From Microbulbifer litoralis (lineage in GTDB: Bacteria; Pseudomonadota; Gammaproteobacteria; Pseudomonadales; Cellvibrionaceae), in the NCBI RefSeq assembly GCF_023634065.1, contig NZ_JALKCV010000004.1, forward strand, positions 186,001 through 250,000: DNA of 64,000 nt. Direction: 5' to 3'. Made by a program: the position numbers and the translations under genes. This document shows positions 12,788-20,464 of this stretch, one piece after another (positions within the stretch are counted from its first letter, which is position 1; each line of letters opens with the position of its first letter). The notes below the pieces were generated by a model that saw nothing but the letters and a program-made list of their open reading frames with translations, made no database searches and was not told the DNA's origin.

Positions 12788-12901
12788 GGTCCTGCTACCG
12801 GGTGCAGCTTTGCGAGACACGCCGTGAATACGTCCCTGTAGGCTTGTCTGCGAGGTCCCTCTCGCAGACAGTCTCGCAAAGCTGCACCCGGCATCAGGAC
12901 C
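12788..12901. repeat. Nested cruciform repeat (31-bp outer arms, 10-bp inner stem)
   Basis: The outer arms 12788-12818 and 12871-12901 are inverted copies with only two mismatches over 31 bases. Nested inside is a perfect hairpin, TGTCTGCGAG (12845-12854) against CTCGCAGACA (12861-12870). The element contains the GACACGCCGTGAATAC core that I recall from dispersed repeats in marine gammaproteobacteria. A shortened relative lies at 25491-25526. It sits between convergent asnS and the CE2-type esterase and could block read-through from both sides. Confidence 0.9.
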
Positions 12902-12973
12902 TTTCGACGACGTGGCTTAACTAACCGTGCAGGCCTTTTTATCGGCCGCCACAGTCTCCGTAAGACCCCATTT

Positions 12974-14056
12974 TCATCGACCCAATAGCGGCGCAATGAC
13001 GGGCTCCAGTTCTTCCGCCATCATCCTGTGCTGTGCCCCCGTCGGGTGCGCATCGCAGTCGTCGCCCGGGTGATATCGGGAAACCACCCGATGGACACGA
13101 CCGTCCCCCACCCGCGCCACCGTATCGGCCAGGTAGCTTCTCAACACACTGCGCTGCGGTCTGCCCGGATCCGCCTCGTCATTGACGATGGCGCCCTCGG
13201 TGAGCGCAATTTCCGCTCCCGGATATACCGACAGCAAGCGCTCGACAAAATCGACATAGGTAGGCACGAATTCCTCCCGCTCCGGCAGCGGGCCGATGCC
13301 GAGGCTGAAATCGTTGGTGCCGAGTGAAACCAGGATGGCATCCGGTACAAACGCGGTCAGGTTTGCGGCCGGTCCGTCGCGCACCGGAATCGCCAGGTCG
13401 AAAAACTGCGGTGCCTGCAGCTCGTCGGTATTTCCGTTCCAGCTGCGGATCAGGCCGCGCCCACCGTAGCAGACCAGTTGGGTCTCCGCGCCCAGGGCCC
13501 GGCCGAGCAGCATGCCGTAGGAGTGGTCGGAATCCGGCCGGCGCGGATTGGTCTCACACTGGTAGTCGGCCGGCTGCTGGACGCCTTCGCCGCAGGTAAC
13601 CGAATCGCCGACGACCAGCAGCCTGCGCCGGGCCGCGGGTGGTGGTGGCTGCAATTCCCCACCGTCGAGGCGAAACCCCTCAACCGTCACGATACCGCGC
13701 CAGGTTTCCGACAGGTGACTGAGCCGCACCCGGTGGGGCCTGCCATCGTTCTCTACCAGCGGATACCGTTTCGCTTCCCGGGTCAGGGTGAAACGCCGCG
13801 GTGGGCCATCGTCGATGGTCACCGCCAAGTGGCTGCCCGCCTTGCCGCTGTAGGCGGTTACACTGAGGTCGCCCCCTGAAATGGTGAGATTGGCACTGAC
13901 GCTCGGATAGCCGAAACGCACGACGCCATCCTCCTCAACCACATGGCGCCCGCTCCAGCGCACCTGTTCGTCGCTGGCTTCGATGGTCGCGGCCGCTCCG
14001 AGGGCGGGCAAGACACACAATGCGGCCGGCAACAGGTATGCCGCTACCCTTTTCAT
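12974..14056 (-). CDS. Secreted SGNH esterase, carbohydrate esterase family 2-like
   Basis: A 360-residue exported protein with a signal peptide (MKRVAAYLLPAALCVLPALG, cleaved near AAA). The N-terminal beta-sandwich (about 25-140) and C-terminal SGNH domain (about 145-355) match the CE2 acetyl-esterase layout. Catalytic elements are GDSVTCGEG (block I, Ser), SLGTNDFS (block III) and the D..H pair in CDAHPTGAQH near the C-terminus. CE2 enzymes deacetylate xylan or other polysaccharides in the periplasm or outside the cell. It lies 8 bases after a second SGNH gene, so the two are probably an operon for polysaccharide deacylation. The exact substrate is unknown. Confidence 0.85.
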   Translation of the reverse strand: MKRVAAYLLPAALCVLPALGAAATIEASDEQVRWSGRHVVEEDGVVRFGYPSVSANLTISGGDLSVTAYSGKAGSHLAVTIDDGPPRRFTLTREAKRYPLVENDGRPHRVRLSHLSETWRGIVTVEGFRLDGGELQPPPPAARRRLLVVGDSVTCGEGVQQPADYQCETNPRRPDSDHSYGMLLGRALGAETQLVCYGGRGLIRSWNGNTDELQAPQFFDLAIPVRDGPAANLTAFVPDAILVSLGTNDFSLGIGPLPEREEFVPTYVDFVERLLSVYPGAEIALTEGAIVNDEADPGRPQRSVLRSYLADTVARVGDGRVHRVVSRYHPGDDCDAHPTGAQHRMMAEELEPVIAPLLGR

Positions 14057-14064
14057 ATCGCTCC

Positions 14065-14796
14065 CTATTTTTCCAGTAAACCGGACAGTACCGGGCGCAG
14101 CTGTTTCGCCCAGAGCTTATAGCCGCGCTCGGTCGGGTGCAGATAGTCGGCCATGATAGCCTTGCCGATGCGGCCGTCATCCTGCAGGAATACCGACCCG
14201 AAATCGAAGTAATCCACCCGCGGGTTTTCCGCCAGGGCTTCTATCAGCGCATTGGTCGCCCGCACCCGCGCCCGCTCCGCGGTATCCGGCATTTCGCCGT
14301 AGGGAAAGATACCGTGCAAAACGATACGGGCATCGGGATAACCCTCCAGCGCCCGATCAACCACTGCCTGCACCCCGGCAAAAGTATCCCGCGCACTGGC
14401 GTCGTTGTGCAGGAAGTTATTGACCCCGATCAGGATCACCACGACTTCCGGGTCCAGCTTCTCGACGGCGCCGTGGTCCAGGCGCCACAGCAGGTTCTGA
14501 GTGAGATCCCCACCGATACCAAAATTGGCAGCGTCGTAGGGCGCAAACTCGCGCTTCCAGACCGACGGCGCCGTGGCCCAGCCCTCGGTAATGGAATCCC
14601 CCAAAAACAGCAACCGGGCGCTGCCCGCTTCCGCGACCTGGATGTCGTCGGCGTGTTTCCGGTACCAGGAGGACAGGCTCATCCAGGGAAACTGCTGGGT
14701 GCGGGGAACGGGTTGGATGGAAAGCGGATCGGCGGCGGAGTAACCGGTTACAGTCAATGCCAGGAATAATAAAAGCGAACTTGTTGTTTTCATCAT
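14065..14796 (-). CDS. Secreted SGNH/GDSL hydrolase (PAF-acetylhydrolase-like)
   Basis: A 243-residue exported hydrolase. The signal peptide (MMKTTSSLLLFLALTVTGYSA) is followed by a short linker and a compact SGNH domain with GDSITEGW (nucleophile Ser, block I), FGIGGDLTQNLLWRL (block II), IGVNN (block III) and DYLHPTERGYKLW (block V Asp/His). This resembles the PAF-acetylhydrolase-like GDSL enzymes often found in carbohydrate-utilising loci. Two adjacent ATG codons (14796 and 14793) can start it. It precedes the CE2-like gene by 8 bases and is 56 bases downstream of the ArsA-like ATPase gene, so it may belong to that transcript or have its own promoter. Confidence 0.85.
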   Translation of the reverse strand: MMKTTSSLLLFLALTVTGYSAADPLSIQPVPRTQQFPWMSLSSWYRKHADDIQVAEAGSARLLFLGDSITEGWATAPSVWKREFAPYDAANFGIGGDLTQNLLWRLDHGAVEKLDPEVVVILIGVNNFLHNDASARDTFAGVQAVVDRALEGYPDARIVLHGIFPYGEMPDTAERARVRATNALIEALAENPRVDYFDFGSVFLQDDGRIGKAIMADYLHPTERGYKLWAKQLRPVLSGLLEK

Positions 14797-14852
14797 CGTT
14801 ATCTTTATCTGCTTTGATTATCGACCGGACGCAGCGCCTGCCCTCTCCGTGA

Positions 14853-15842
14853 TCACGGCGAATGCAAAAGCCGGGAGAACCGGCGCAGCGCGTCCAGGCC
14901 GTGGATATCATCCGGCTGCAGGGGCAGATGTCGCCGGTCCAGGTCCGCGAAACGCTGCTCGATGTCCTGCAACAGGCGAAGCTCGCGCTCTTTTCGCGCG
15001 CGCAGAAAACCGCCCTCGCCCACCCCGTCCGGCAGCACCCGGTTGACCAACAGGCCGGCGACCGGGATCTTCGCCTCGCGCAGGTTTTCCACCGCCCGGG
15101 CGGTTTCCAGGATCGGCAGCCGCTCGGCGGTGAGCACGAAGATGAAACCGCTCCGCCGGTTGTCCTGCAGGCACCGCCGGGTGCGGCGGAAACGGCCCTG
15201 GCGCTCCAACAGCGGTTCCGCCAGCGCACGGCTGCGTTCGTCGCCGCCTGCGGTGGGACTGTCGAGGTCGCGACCGGGCGTCAGGTGGGCGAGCACCTCG
15301 CCGAGTTTCTCGCTGCGGCGGTTCTGTTGCAGCAGCCCCTCCATCCATACGCTCATGATTTCCGGCAGGCTGAGCAGCCTCAGTGTGTGGCCGGTGGGCG
15401 CGGTGTCGAAAATAAGCAGGTCGCGATCGCCGGGGTCATCGACAAGGGCGCTGATACGTTCCAGCAACGCCGCTTCCTGGGCGCCGGGGGACTCGCGGCT
15501 GAGTTTCAACTGCCGCTCCAGCGTATCCCGCTGCACCGGCGAAATATGGCGGGCCATCTGGCGGCGCACCCGCTCGAGATAGGCGTCGACCTCCGCATCC
15601 GGGTCGATCTCCAGGCCGGCGAGGTTTTCCGCCAGCGGTGTCTCGCGGTCGCCGATGCGGGCATCAAAGGCGTCCGCCAGGCTGTGGGCCGGATCGGTGG
15701 ACACCAGCAGAACGCGCCGGCCCAGTTCGGACGCGCGCAGGGCCAGGGCCGAAGCCGCGGTGGTTTTGCCCACACCGCCCTTGCCGCCCACCATCAACAG
15801 GCTTTTCTCGGCCAGCAGTTTTTCAGTATCCAGCAGACTCAT
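14853..15842 (-). CDS. ArsA/Get3-family ATPase (cstA-linked)
   Basis: A 329-residue single-domain ATPase of the ArsA/Get3 clade within the deviant-Walker (MinD/SIMIBI) class. The P-loop is GGKGGVGKTT (about 19-28), followed by STDPAHSLADAFD (switch I, about 48-60) and DTAPTGHTLRLLSLPE (switch II, about 145-160). The NRVLPDG motif near residue 265 contacts the base. The Get3 CxxC zinc motif is absent. It is third in a cstA / cory-CC-star / ArsA-like operon, 24 bases after the small gene. Arsenite-pump partners (ArsB) are absent, so a role in arsenic export is unlikely; assembly or targeting of a membrane partner is possible but unproven. Confidence 0.85.
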   Translation of the reverse strand: MSLLDTEKLLAEKSLLMVGGKGGVGKTTAASALALRASELGRRVLLVSTDPAHSLADAFDARIGDRETPLAENLAGLEIDPDAEVDAYLERVRRQMARHISPVQRDTLERQLKLSRESPGAQEAALLERISALVDDPGDRDLLIFDTAPTGHTLRLLSLPEIMSVWMEGLLQQNRRSEKLGEVLAHLTPGRDLDSPTAGGDERSRALAEPLLERQGRFRRTRRCLQDNRRSGFIFVLTAERLPILETARAVENLREAKIPVAGLLVNRVLPDGVGEGGFLRARKERELRLLQDIEQRFADLDRRHLPLQPDDIHGLDALRRFSRLLHSP

Positions 15843-15866
15843 CGACAGCGCCGTTTCACAGGGACA

Positions 15867-16151
15867 TCAACAGCAGCGGAACTGGTCGAGGGGCGATTTC
15901 TCCATCCCCATGCGCTGGTGCCAATCGTGAAAGCGGTCCAGCATCAGCGGCTGCAACTCCAGCGTGTACCAGGTGGCGGGGTTGGGAATACCCAGCGCCT
16001 CGCCGAACACCAGCAGCATGAACAGATCGTCCTCGTCGCGCTGTGCCCGCGCGATGGCCGCGCGGTAGGGGGCATTGTAATACTCGGCACCGAGCTCACC
16101 GGCGCGGCGACAGAGGCGCTTTATGTACTGCAGTTTTCCGGCAAGCTTCAC
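15867..16151 (-). CDS. Cory-CC-star family small protein
   Basis: A 94-residue protein starting at GTG 16151, which overlaps the cstA stop (GTGA). A strong GGAGGAAGG site lies within the last cstA codons. The sequence has a basic N-terminus (KLAGKLQYIKRLCRRAGELG), a conserved middle (DEDDLFMLLVFGEALGIPNPATWYTLELQPLM) and ends in FRCC followed directly by stop. The terminal Cys-Cys-stop and the cstA/ArsA context match what I recall of the family named cory-CC-star. Its function is unknown; the terminal cysteine pair could bind a metal or be modified. It is predicted to be soluble. Confidence 0.8.
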   Translation of the reverse strand: MKLAGKLQYIKRLCRRAGELGAEYYNAPYRAAIARAQRDEDDLFMLLVFGEALGIPNPATWYTLELQPLMLDRFHDWHQRMGMEKSPLDQFRCC

Positions 16152-17824
16152 GATTCGCCTTCCTCCGCCGTATAGCGACGGAGTTTCAGCGTGGCGATAC
16201 ATTCGAGGGTGACCATGACTGCCGCCACCAGCACCACCAGGTCGAGACTGAACAGGAACCAGTCATTTTTCACAAAAAACTCTTTGAGCTGCAGCAACAG
16301 CGCGGCCAGTGTCATCACCAGCAGGAAAACCAGCGGCCCCAGGGTAAAGATGGTCGGCCGGCCCAGGCGCACCAGCATGACCGTCACCACCAGCAGCGTC
16401 AGGCCGGCCAACAGCTGGTTGGTAGTGCCGAACAGCGGCCAGATCAACAGGCCACCGGAACCGTCCGCGCCGCCGGCGCCGAAGGCGAGCAGCACGCAGC
16501 TGGCCACCGCCAGCATGGTCGCCGGCATCGGTCGGTGCATCCAGTTGATTTTGTAGATCTCGCCCCACTCCTGGAAAATGTAGCGCTGCAGCCGCAGGCC
16601 GGTGTCCATGGTGGTGCCGGCAAACAGCGCCGCCATGACCGTCAGCATGGTGCCGGCGACTTCGGCATTGATGCCGGTGCCGGCGCTGAGAATCGCCGCG
16701 CCGCCGTCCACAAACGCCTGCACGCCGCCCTGGCCGAAACTGCTGTAGACCGCCTGCCAGTCCGCCAGCGAGGCGAAGCCGGCGGTCGCGGCGATGATCG
16801 CGCCCAGCGCCAGCGCGCCCTCCCCCACGGCGCCAAAGTAGCCGACAAAACGCGCATCCGTCTCTTTGTTCAACTGTTTGGAAGTGGTGCCGGAGGCCAC
16901 CAGGCCGTGAAAGCCGGAAATGGCACCGCAGGCGATGGTCACGAACAGCAGCGGCAACAGCGGCGGCGTACCGGCGGGCACATCGCTGTTGATCATCGGT
17001 GCCACCACCGCCGGGTTGGCTACGATCACCGCGCCGTAGAGCAGGATCAGGCCGACGAACAGTTGCAGGCCGTTGATATAGTCCCGCGGCTGCAGCAGCA
17101 CCCAGACCGGCAGCAGCGAGGCGACGGCCGCATAGGCGAACAGGATCAGGATCCAGGCCGCGTTGGAGGACAGGCCCATCACGGTTTCCGGCAGTGCCAG
17201 CGGCACCGAGGGCCCGGCGAAAATCAGGCCGTAGAGCGCCGCCACACCGATGACGGAAACCAGCCCCAGGCCGATGCGGAAGCGGTAGATCAACTGGCCG
17301 ATCACCACGGCCACCGCAATGGCGCCCCAGATCGGCAGCACCGAGGCCGGATTGTTGATCAGCAGCCGCGCGATCACGACACCGAACACGGCGTTGACCA
17401 TCAGCAGCACCAGGAAAATCACGATCATGAACACGCTGCGGGCGCGCTTGCCGACCGCATCGCCGGTCAGGGAGCCCACCGAGCGGCCGCGGTTGCGCAC
17501 GCTGGCCCAGATGGCGCCACTGTCGTGCACGCCGGCGAAAAACACCGTGCCGAACACCACCCACAGGAACGCCGGCAGCCAGCCCCAGATAACCGCGATC
17601 GCCGGCCCCACGATCGGCGCCGCACCGGCAACCGAGGTAAAGTGGTGGCCCCAAAGTACAAAGCGGTTGGTGGGCACATAATCGATGCCGTCCTCGAACT
17701 GGTGCGCCGGTGTGCGGAAGTGCGGATCCAGCTCGTAGACCCGGTCGGCGATAAAGCGGGAATAGATGAAATAGCCCGCGGCCATACCACCGAGCCCCAG
17801 CACCAGAAGGAGTATTGCACTCAT
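16148..17824 (-). CDS. cstA: CstA-type carbon-starvation membrane transporter
   Basis: A 558-residue polytopic inner-membrane protein of the CstA family, shorter than E. coli CstA (about 700 residues) as in many gammaproteobacteria. Recognisable stretches are PTNRFVLWGHHFTSVAGAAPIVGPAIA (about 50-76), FFAGVHDSGAIWASVRNRGRSVG, GFHGLVASGTTSKQL (about 305-320) and FAGTTMDTGLRLQRYIFQEW near residue 410. Family members take up pyruvate and possibly peptides during starvation. It is first in a three-gene operon, overlapping the cory-CC-star gene by four bases (GTGA). A short inverted repeat (AGGGCC/GGCCCT) lies just upstream and might be a regulatory hairpin. Confidence 0.92.
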   Translation of the reverse strand: MSAILLLVLGLGGMAAGYFIYSRFIADRVYELDPHFRTPAHQFEDGIDYVPTNRFVLWGHHFTSVAGAAPIVGPAIAVIWGWLPAFLWVVFGTVFFAGVHDSGAIWASVRNRGRSVGSLTGDAVGKRARSVFMIVIFLVLLMVNAVFGVVIARLLINNPASVLPIWGAIAVAVVIGQLIYRFRIGLGLVSVIGVAALYGLIFAGPSVPLALPETVMGLSSNAAWILILFAYAAVASLLPVWVLLQPRDYINGLQLFVGLILLYGAVIVANPAVVAPMINSDVPAGTPPLLPLLFVTIACGAISGFHGLVASGTTSKQLNKETDARFVGYFGAVGEGALALGAIIAATAGFASLADWQAVYSSFGQGGVQAFVDGGAAILSAGTGINAEVAGTMLTVMAALFAGTTMDTGLRLQRYIFQEWGEIYKINWMHRPMPATMLAVASCVLLAFGAGGADGSGGLLIWPLFGTTNQLLAGLTLLVVTVMLVRLGRPTIFTLGPLVFLLVMTLAALLLQLKEFFVKNDWFLFSLDLVVLVAAVMVTLECIATLKLRRYTAEEGES

Positions 17825-17922
17825 AAAGGAAGTTCCCTTGCCGTTGGGTGAGAGTCAGGGCCCGCCTGACGTAAACAGGCCCTAAAGAATTGCCTGTGCA
17901 GCGGCGCCTGTCAAACCTGGCC

Positions 17923-18519
17923 TCACCGGCCAAATACGGCCATGGCCACGATCAGCAGAATCCAGGTCAACAGCAATAGCCACTGTGCCAGGCTGCCGGT
18001 TTTCTGCGGGGCCTCTGCGCCACTGTGCTTTCTCACCCGTTGCAGGTCGAAAGTGTGCCGGGTCAGTTCCGGCCCCTGGTAGACAAGGCTCTCGCGCGCA
18101 CCGGCGCCCAGTGCCAGTTCGCGAAAAGCCCGCACCTCCACATCCGTCAGTCCGCCCTGGGTTTTCTCCATCGGCTGCAACACCACCAGCGGCGATGGGC
18201 CCAGCAGCTTGTCGCCGAGCAACTTGCGGAAGATATACTGCAGCAGCTTTTCGCCCGCCGCGAAGTCCGCCAGCAGCGAGCGGGGATGGGAGAAGGGATT
18301 GATCACACGGGTATCCGCAGCGGGCAGCGACGACGCGCGATTGCCCGCGGCCACCACAACTTCCCGCCGCCCCTTTTCCCCCCGCCCCTTCTTCTGCACG
18401 GCCAGCAGCGGCGATTCGTCAAAGATTTTGCCGCTGCCGATATCCGTGACCCGGATGCGCTTCTCCCATATCTGCACATAGAGTGTTGTGCCGCGGTTGT
18501 CGAACGCTTTTCGAATCAC
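17923..18519 (-). CDS. Membrane-anchored half-MreB (actin-fold subdomain) protein
   Basis: A 198-residue protein starting at GTG 18519. Residues about 12-155 follow the order of the N-terminal half of MreB: LYVQIWEKRIRVTDIGSGKIFDESPLLAV, an AAGNRA element, VINPFSHPRSLLADFAAGEKLLQYIFRKLL (compare the MreB PM.DGVIADFDVTEEMLRYFI stretch), PLVVLQPMEK and DVEVRAFRELALGAGARESLVYQGPE. Sequence for MreB's second half is missing. Instead a linker leads to one C-terminal membrane helix (SLAQWLLLLTWILLIVAMAVF). The acidic catalytic and nucleotide-binding residues of MreB's second half cannot be present, so ATP-driven polymerisation is unlikely. Function is unknown; the assignment rests on reading motifs by eye. 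Confidence 0.65.
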   Translation of the reverse strand: MIRKAFDNRGTTLYVQIWEKRIRVTDIGSGKIFDESPLLAVQKKGRGEKGRREVVVAAGNRASSLPAADTRVINPFSHPRSLLADFAAGEKLLQYIFRKLLGDKLLGPSPLVVLQPMEKTQGGLTDVEVRAFRELALGAGARESLVYQGPELTRHTFDLQRVRKHSGAEAPQKTGSLAQWLLLLTWILLIVAMAVFGR

Positions 18520-18540
18520 ATCGCCGCCCCGCTCTGGACG

Positions 18541-19764
18541 TTACAGGACTCCGGATTCCTTCAATTGCCGGATCTCCACATCACTTTTTCCCAGCATCTC
18601 GCGCAATACGGTTTCGGTATGCTCGCCGAGCACTGGCGGCGCCTGGGTGTACTCCAGTTCGGATTCGGAGAACACGACCGGATTGCGCACGGTTTTTACG
18701 CTGCCCGCACTGGGGTGCGACTGCTCCACGACCATGCCCCGGGCCTGTACCTGCGGATCGGCGAAGACCTGGTCCAGGGTATTGATGGGCCCGCAGGGCA
18801 CATGGGCATCGCTCAGTTTTTCCAGCCACCAGTCGGACTCCCGTTCGCGCGTGGCCGCCTCGATCAATGGCACCAGCTGTTCGCGGGCCAGTACCCGGGC
18901 GGAGTTGGTGGCGTAGGCGGGCTGCTCCGCCAGCTCGTCGAGACCGGCGATATGGCAGAAGCGCTTGAACTGGTCGTCGTTGCCGACCGCGAGCATAAAG
19001 TAACCGTCCTTCGAGGGCACCGCCTGGTAGGGCACGATATTCGGGTGGCCGGAGCCCTGGCGCTGCGGATTCTTGCCGGAGGTCAGGAAATTCTGCGCCT
19101 GGTTGGCCAGCCAGGCCACCTGGGTATCCAGCAGCGCCAGGTCGATATGCTGCCCCGCGCCTGTCTCATTGCGGTGAATCACCGCCGCGAGTACCGCGGA
19201 AACCGCGTACATGCCGGTCATCAGGTCCGCCACGGCCACGCCGACCTTCTGCGGGCCGGCGCCGGGCTGGCCGTCCGGCACGCCGGTGATGCTCATCAGC
19301 CCGCCCATGCCCTGGATCATGGCATCGTAACCGGCGCGCCGGGCATAGGGACCGGTCTGGCCGAAACCGGTGATGGAGCAGTAGACGATACCGGGGTTGA
19401 TCGCTTTGATGGATTCGTAGTCCAGGCCGTACTTCTGCAGGCCGCCGACCTTGTAGTTCTCCAGCAGCACATCGCAACGCGAGGCCAGCTCCCGCACCAG
19501 TTGCTGGCCGGCCCCGGTGGTAATATCCACGGTGATCGATTTCTTGCCGCGGTTGGCGGAGAGGTAGTAGGCGGCATCGGCGGTGTCTGCGCCCTGTTCG
19601 TCCTGCAGGTAGGGAGGGCCCCAGTGGCGGGTGTCGTCGCCACGCTGCGGGCGTTCGATTTTGATTACTTCAGCGCCAAAATCGGCGAAAACCTGGCTGG
19701 CCCAGGGGCCGGCCAGAATGCGGCTCAGGTCGAGCACTTTCAGGTGGGATAACGGACCTGCCAT
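18541..19764 (-). CDS. CaiB/BaiF-type (class III) CoA-transferase
   Basis: A 407-residue class III CoA-transferase that moves CoA between carboxylic acids. Key motifs are VLDLSRILAGPWASQVFADFGAEVIKIERP (about 10-40), NRGKKSITVD (about 70-80), YCSITGFGQTGPY (about 128-140) and ADLMTGMYA (about 170-178), whose aspartate should be the nucleophile. The ribosome site GAGGAAG precedes ATG 19764. The overall sequence resembles succinate/glutarate CoA-transferases, and a glutaryl-CoA dehydrogenase gene lies 13 kb away at 32989. That link is suggestive only, because the two genes are not adjacent. It lies 21 bases upstream of the half-MreB gene. Confidence 0.85.
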   Translation of the reverse strand: MAGPLSHLKVLDLSRILAGPWASQVFADFGAEVIKIERPQRGDDTRHWGPPYLQDEQGADTADAAYYLSANRGKKSITVDITTGAGQQLVRELASRCDVLLENYKVGGLQKYGLDYESIKAINPGIVYCSITGFGQTGPYARRAGYDAMIQGMGGLMSITGVPDGQPGAGPQKVGVAVADLMTGMYAVSAVLAAVIHRNETGAGQHIDLALLDTQVAWLANQAQNFLTSGKNPQRQGSGHPNIVPYQAVPSKDGYFMLAVGNDDQFKRFCHIAGLDELAEQPAYATNSARVLAREQLVPLIEAATRERESDWWLEKLSDAHVPCGPINTLDQVFADPQVQARGMVVEQSHPSAGSVKTVRNPVVFSESELEYTQAPPVLGEHTETVLREMLGKSDVEIRQLKESGVL

Positions 19765-19914
19765 AACTTCCTCTTCTTCTGACCCTCATCAAAATCCGGA
19801 TGGAGGGAACCTGCGCAGCCTACCAGATTCGTGACCGGCGCGCCGCTCTTGGAGAGCGTGCGCTTTGGCCGTAGACTGCCCACTGCTACCAATACAATAA
19901 CAAGAGGCTCTGTC

Positions 19915-20271
19915 ATGCCGGCCACATCCGCTGAGGAAACCGTGAGCGACAACAATGTGAGCGACAAGAAAAGGGAATTTCACTCCTTTCGCGATTTCTA
20001 CCCCTTCTACCTCGAGGAGCACCGCAACCTCACCTGTCGGCGACTGCACTTTGCCGGCACCTCGCTGGTGCTTGCCCTGGTGGCCACCGCGCTGATCAGC
20101 GGCAACTACCTGTGGTTTGCCGCAGTGCCCTTTGCCGGTTACGGATTCGCCTGGGCGGGGCATTTCTTTTTCGAGCACAACCGCCCCGCCACTTTCAGGA
20201 ATCCGTTCTACAGCCTGTGGGGAGACTTTGTGATGTTTAAGGATATGCTGCTCGGCCGCATAGAGCGGTAA
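19915..20271 (+). CDS. Mpo1-like (DUF962) membrane protein
   Basis: A 118-residue protein with the DUF962/Mpo1 signature: SFRDFYPFYLEEHRNLTCRRLHFAGTSL (about 24-51), two hydrophobic segments and FAGYGFAWAGHFFFEHNRPATF (about 74-96). The yeast relative Mpo1 is an iron-dependent dioxygenase in fatty-acid alpha-oxidation; the bacterial role is not established. The histidines in EEH, HF and GHFFFEH that could bind iron are present. ATG 19915 has AAGAGG upstream. GTG 19942, preceded by GAGGAA, is an equally reasonable start and would shorten the protein by nine residues. Confidence 0.8.
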   Translation: MPATSAEETVSDNNVSDKKREFHSFRDFYPFYLEEHRNLTCRRLHFAGTSLVLALVATALISGNYLWFAAVPFAGYGFAWAGHFFFEHNRPATFRNPFYSLWGDFVMFKDMLLGRIER

Positions 20272-20317
20272 GCGAAACCGGTCGCAGGTGCAGACTTGTC
20301 TATGCTCCTGCGGGCCT

Positions 20318-20408
20318 CCGTCATTCCGGACTTGATCTGGAATCCGGGATTGTGGTGCCGGGCCATACCCTATCCCGGGTTCCGCTGCGCTCCATCCGGG
20401 CTACGCCT
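20318..20408. repeat. Dispersed ATCCGG-type intergenic repeat, copy 1
   Basis: A composite of TCATTCCGGACTTGATCTGG and, after 25 bases, a block reading CCGGGTTCCGCTGCGCTCC then ATCCGGGCTAC. The second block recurs in inverted orientation at 37496-37591. It lies between the convergent Mpo1-like gene and tyrR. Similar blocks are widespread between genes in gammaproteobacteria, as far as I recall. Confidence 0.75.
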
Positions 20409-20464
20409 GTCGATCCGGAAGCTCAAATTCCACAACTTGATTGCATACCCGCCGTCGACACCCC

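Noticed and set aside
12631-12996. Open frame of 121 codons on the minus strand overlapping the end of asnS
   Set aside because: It runs through the nested cruciform repeat and the asnS 3' end, has no ribosome site, and its composition comes from the palindrome.
14853-15842. Arsenite-pump ATPase (arsenic resistance)
   Set aside because: No arsB, arsR or arsC nearby, and the gene is embedded with cstA.
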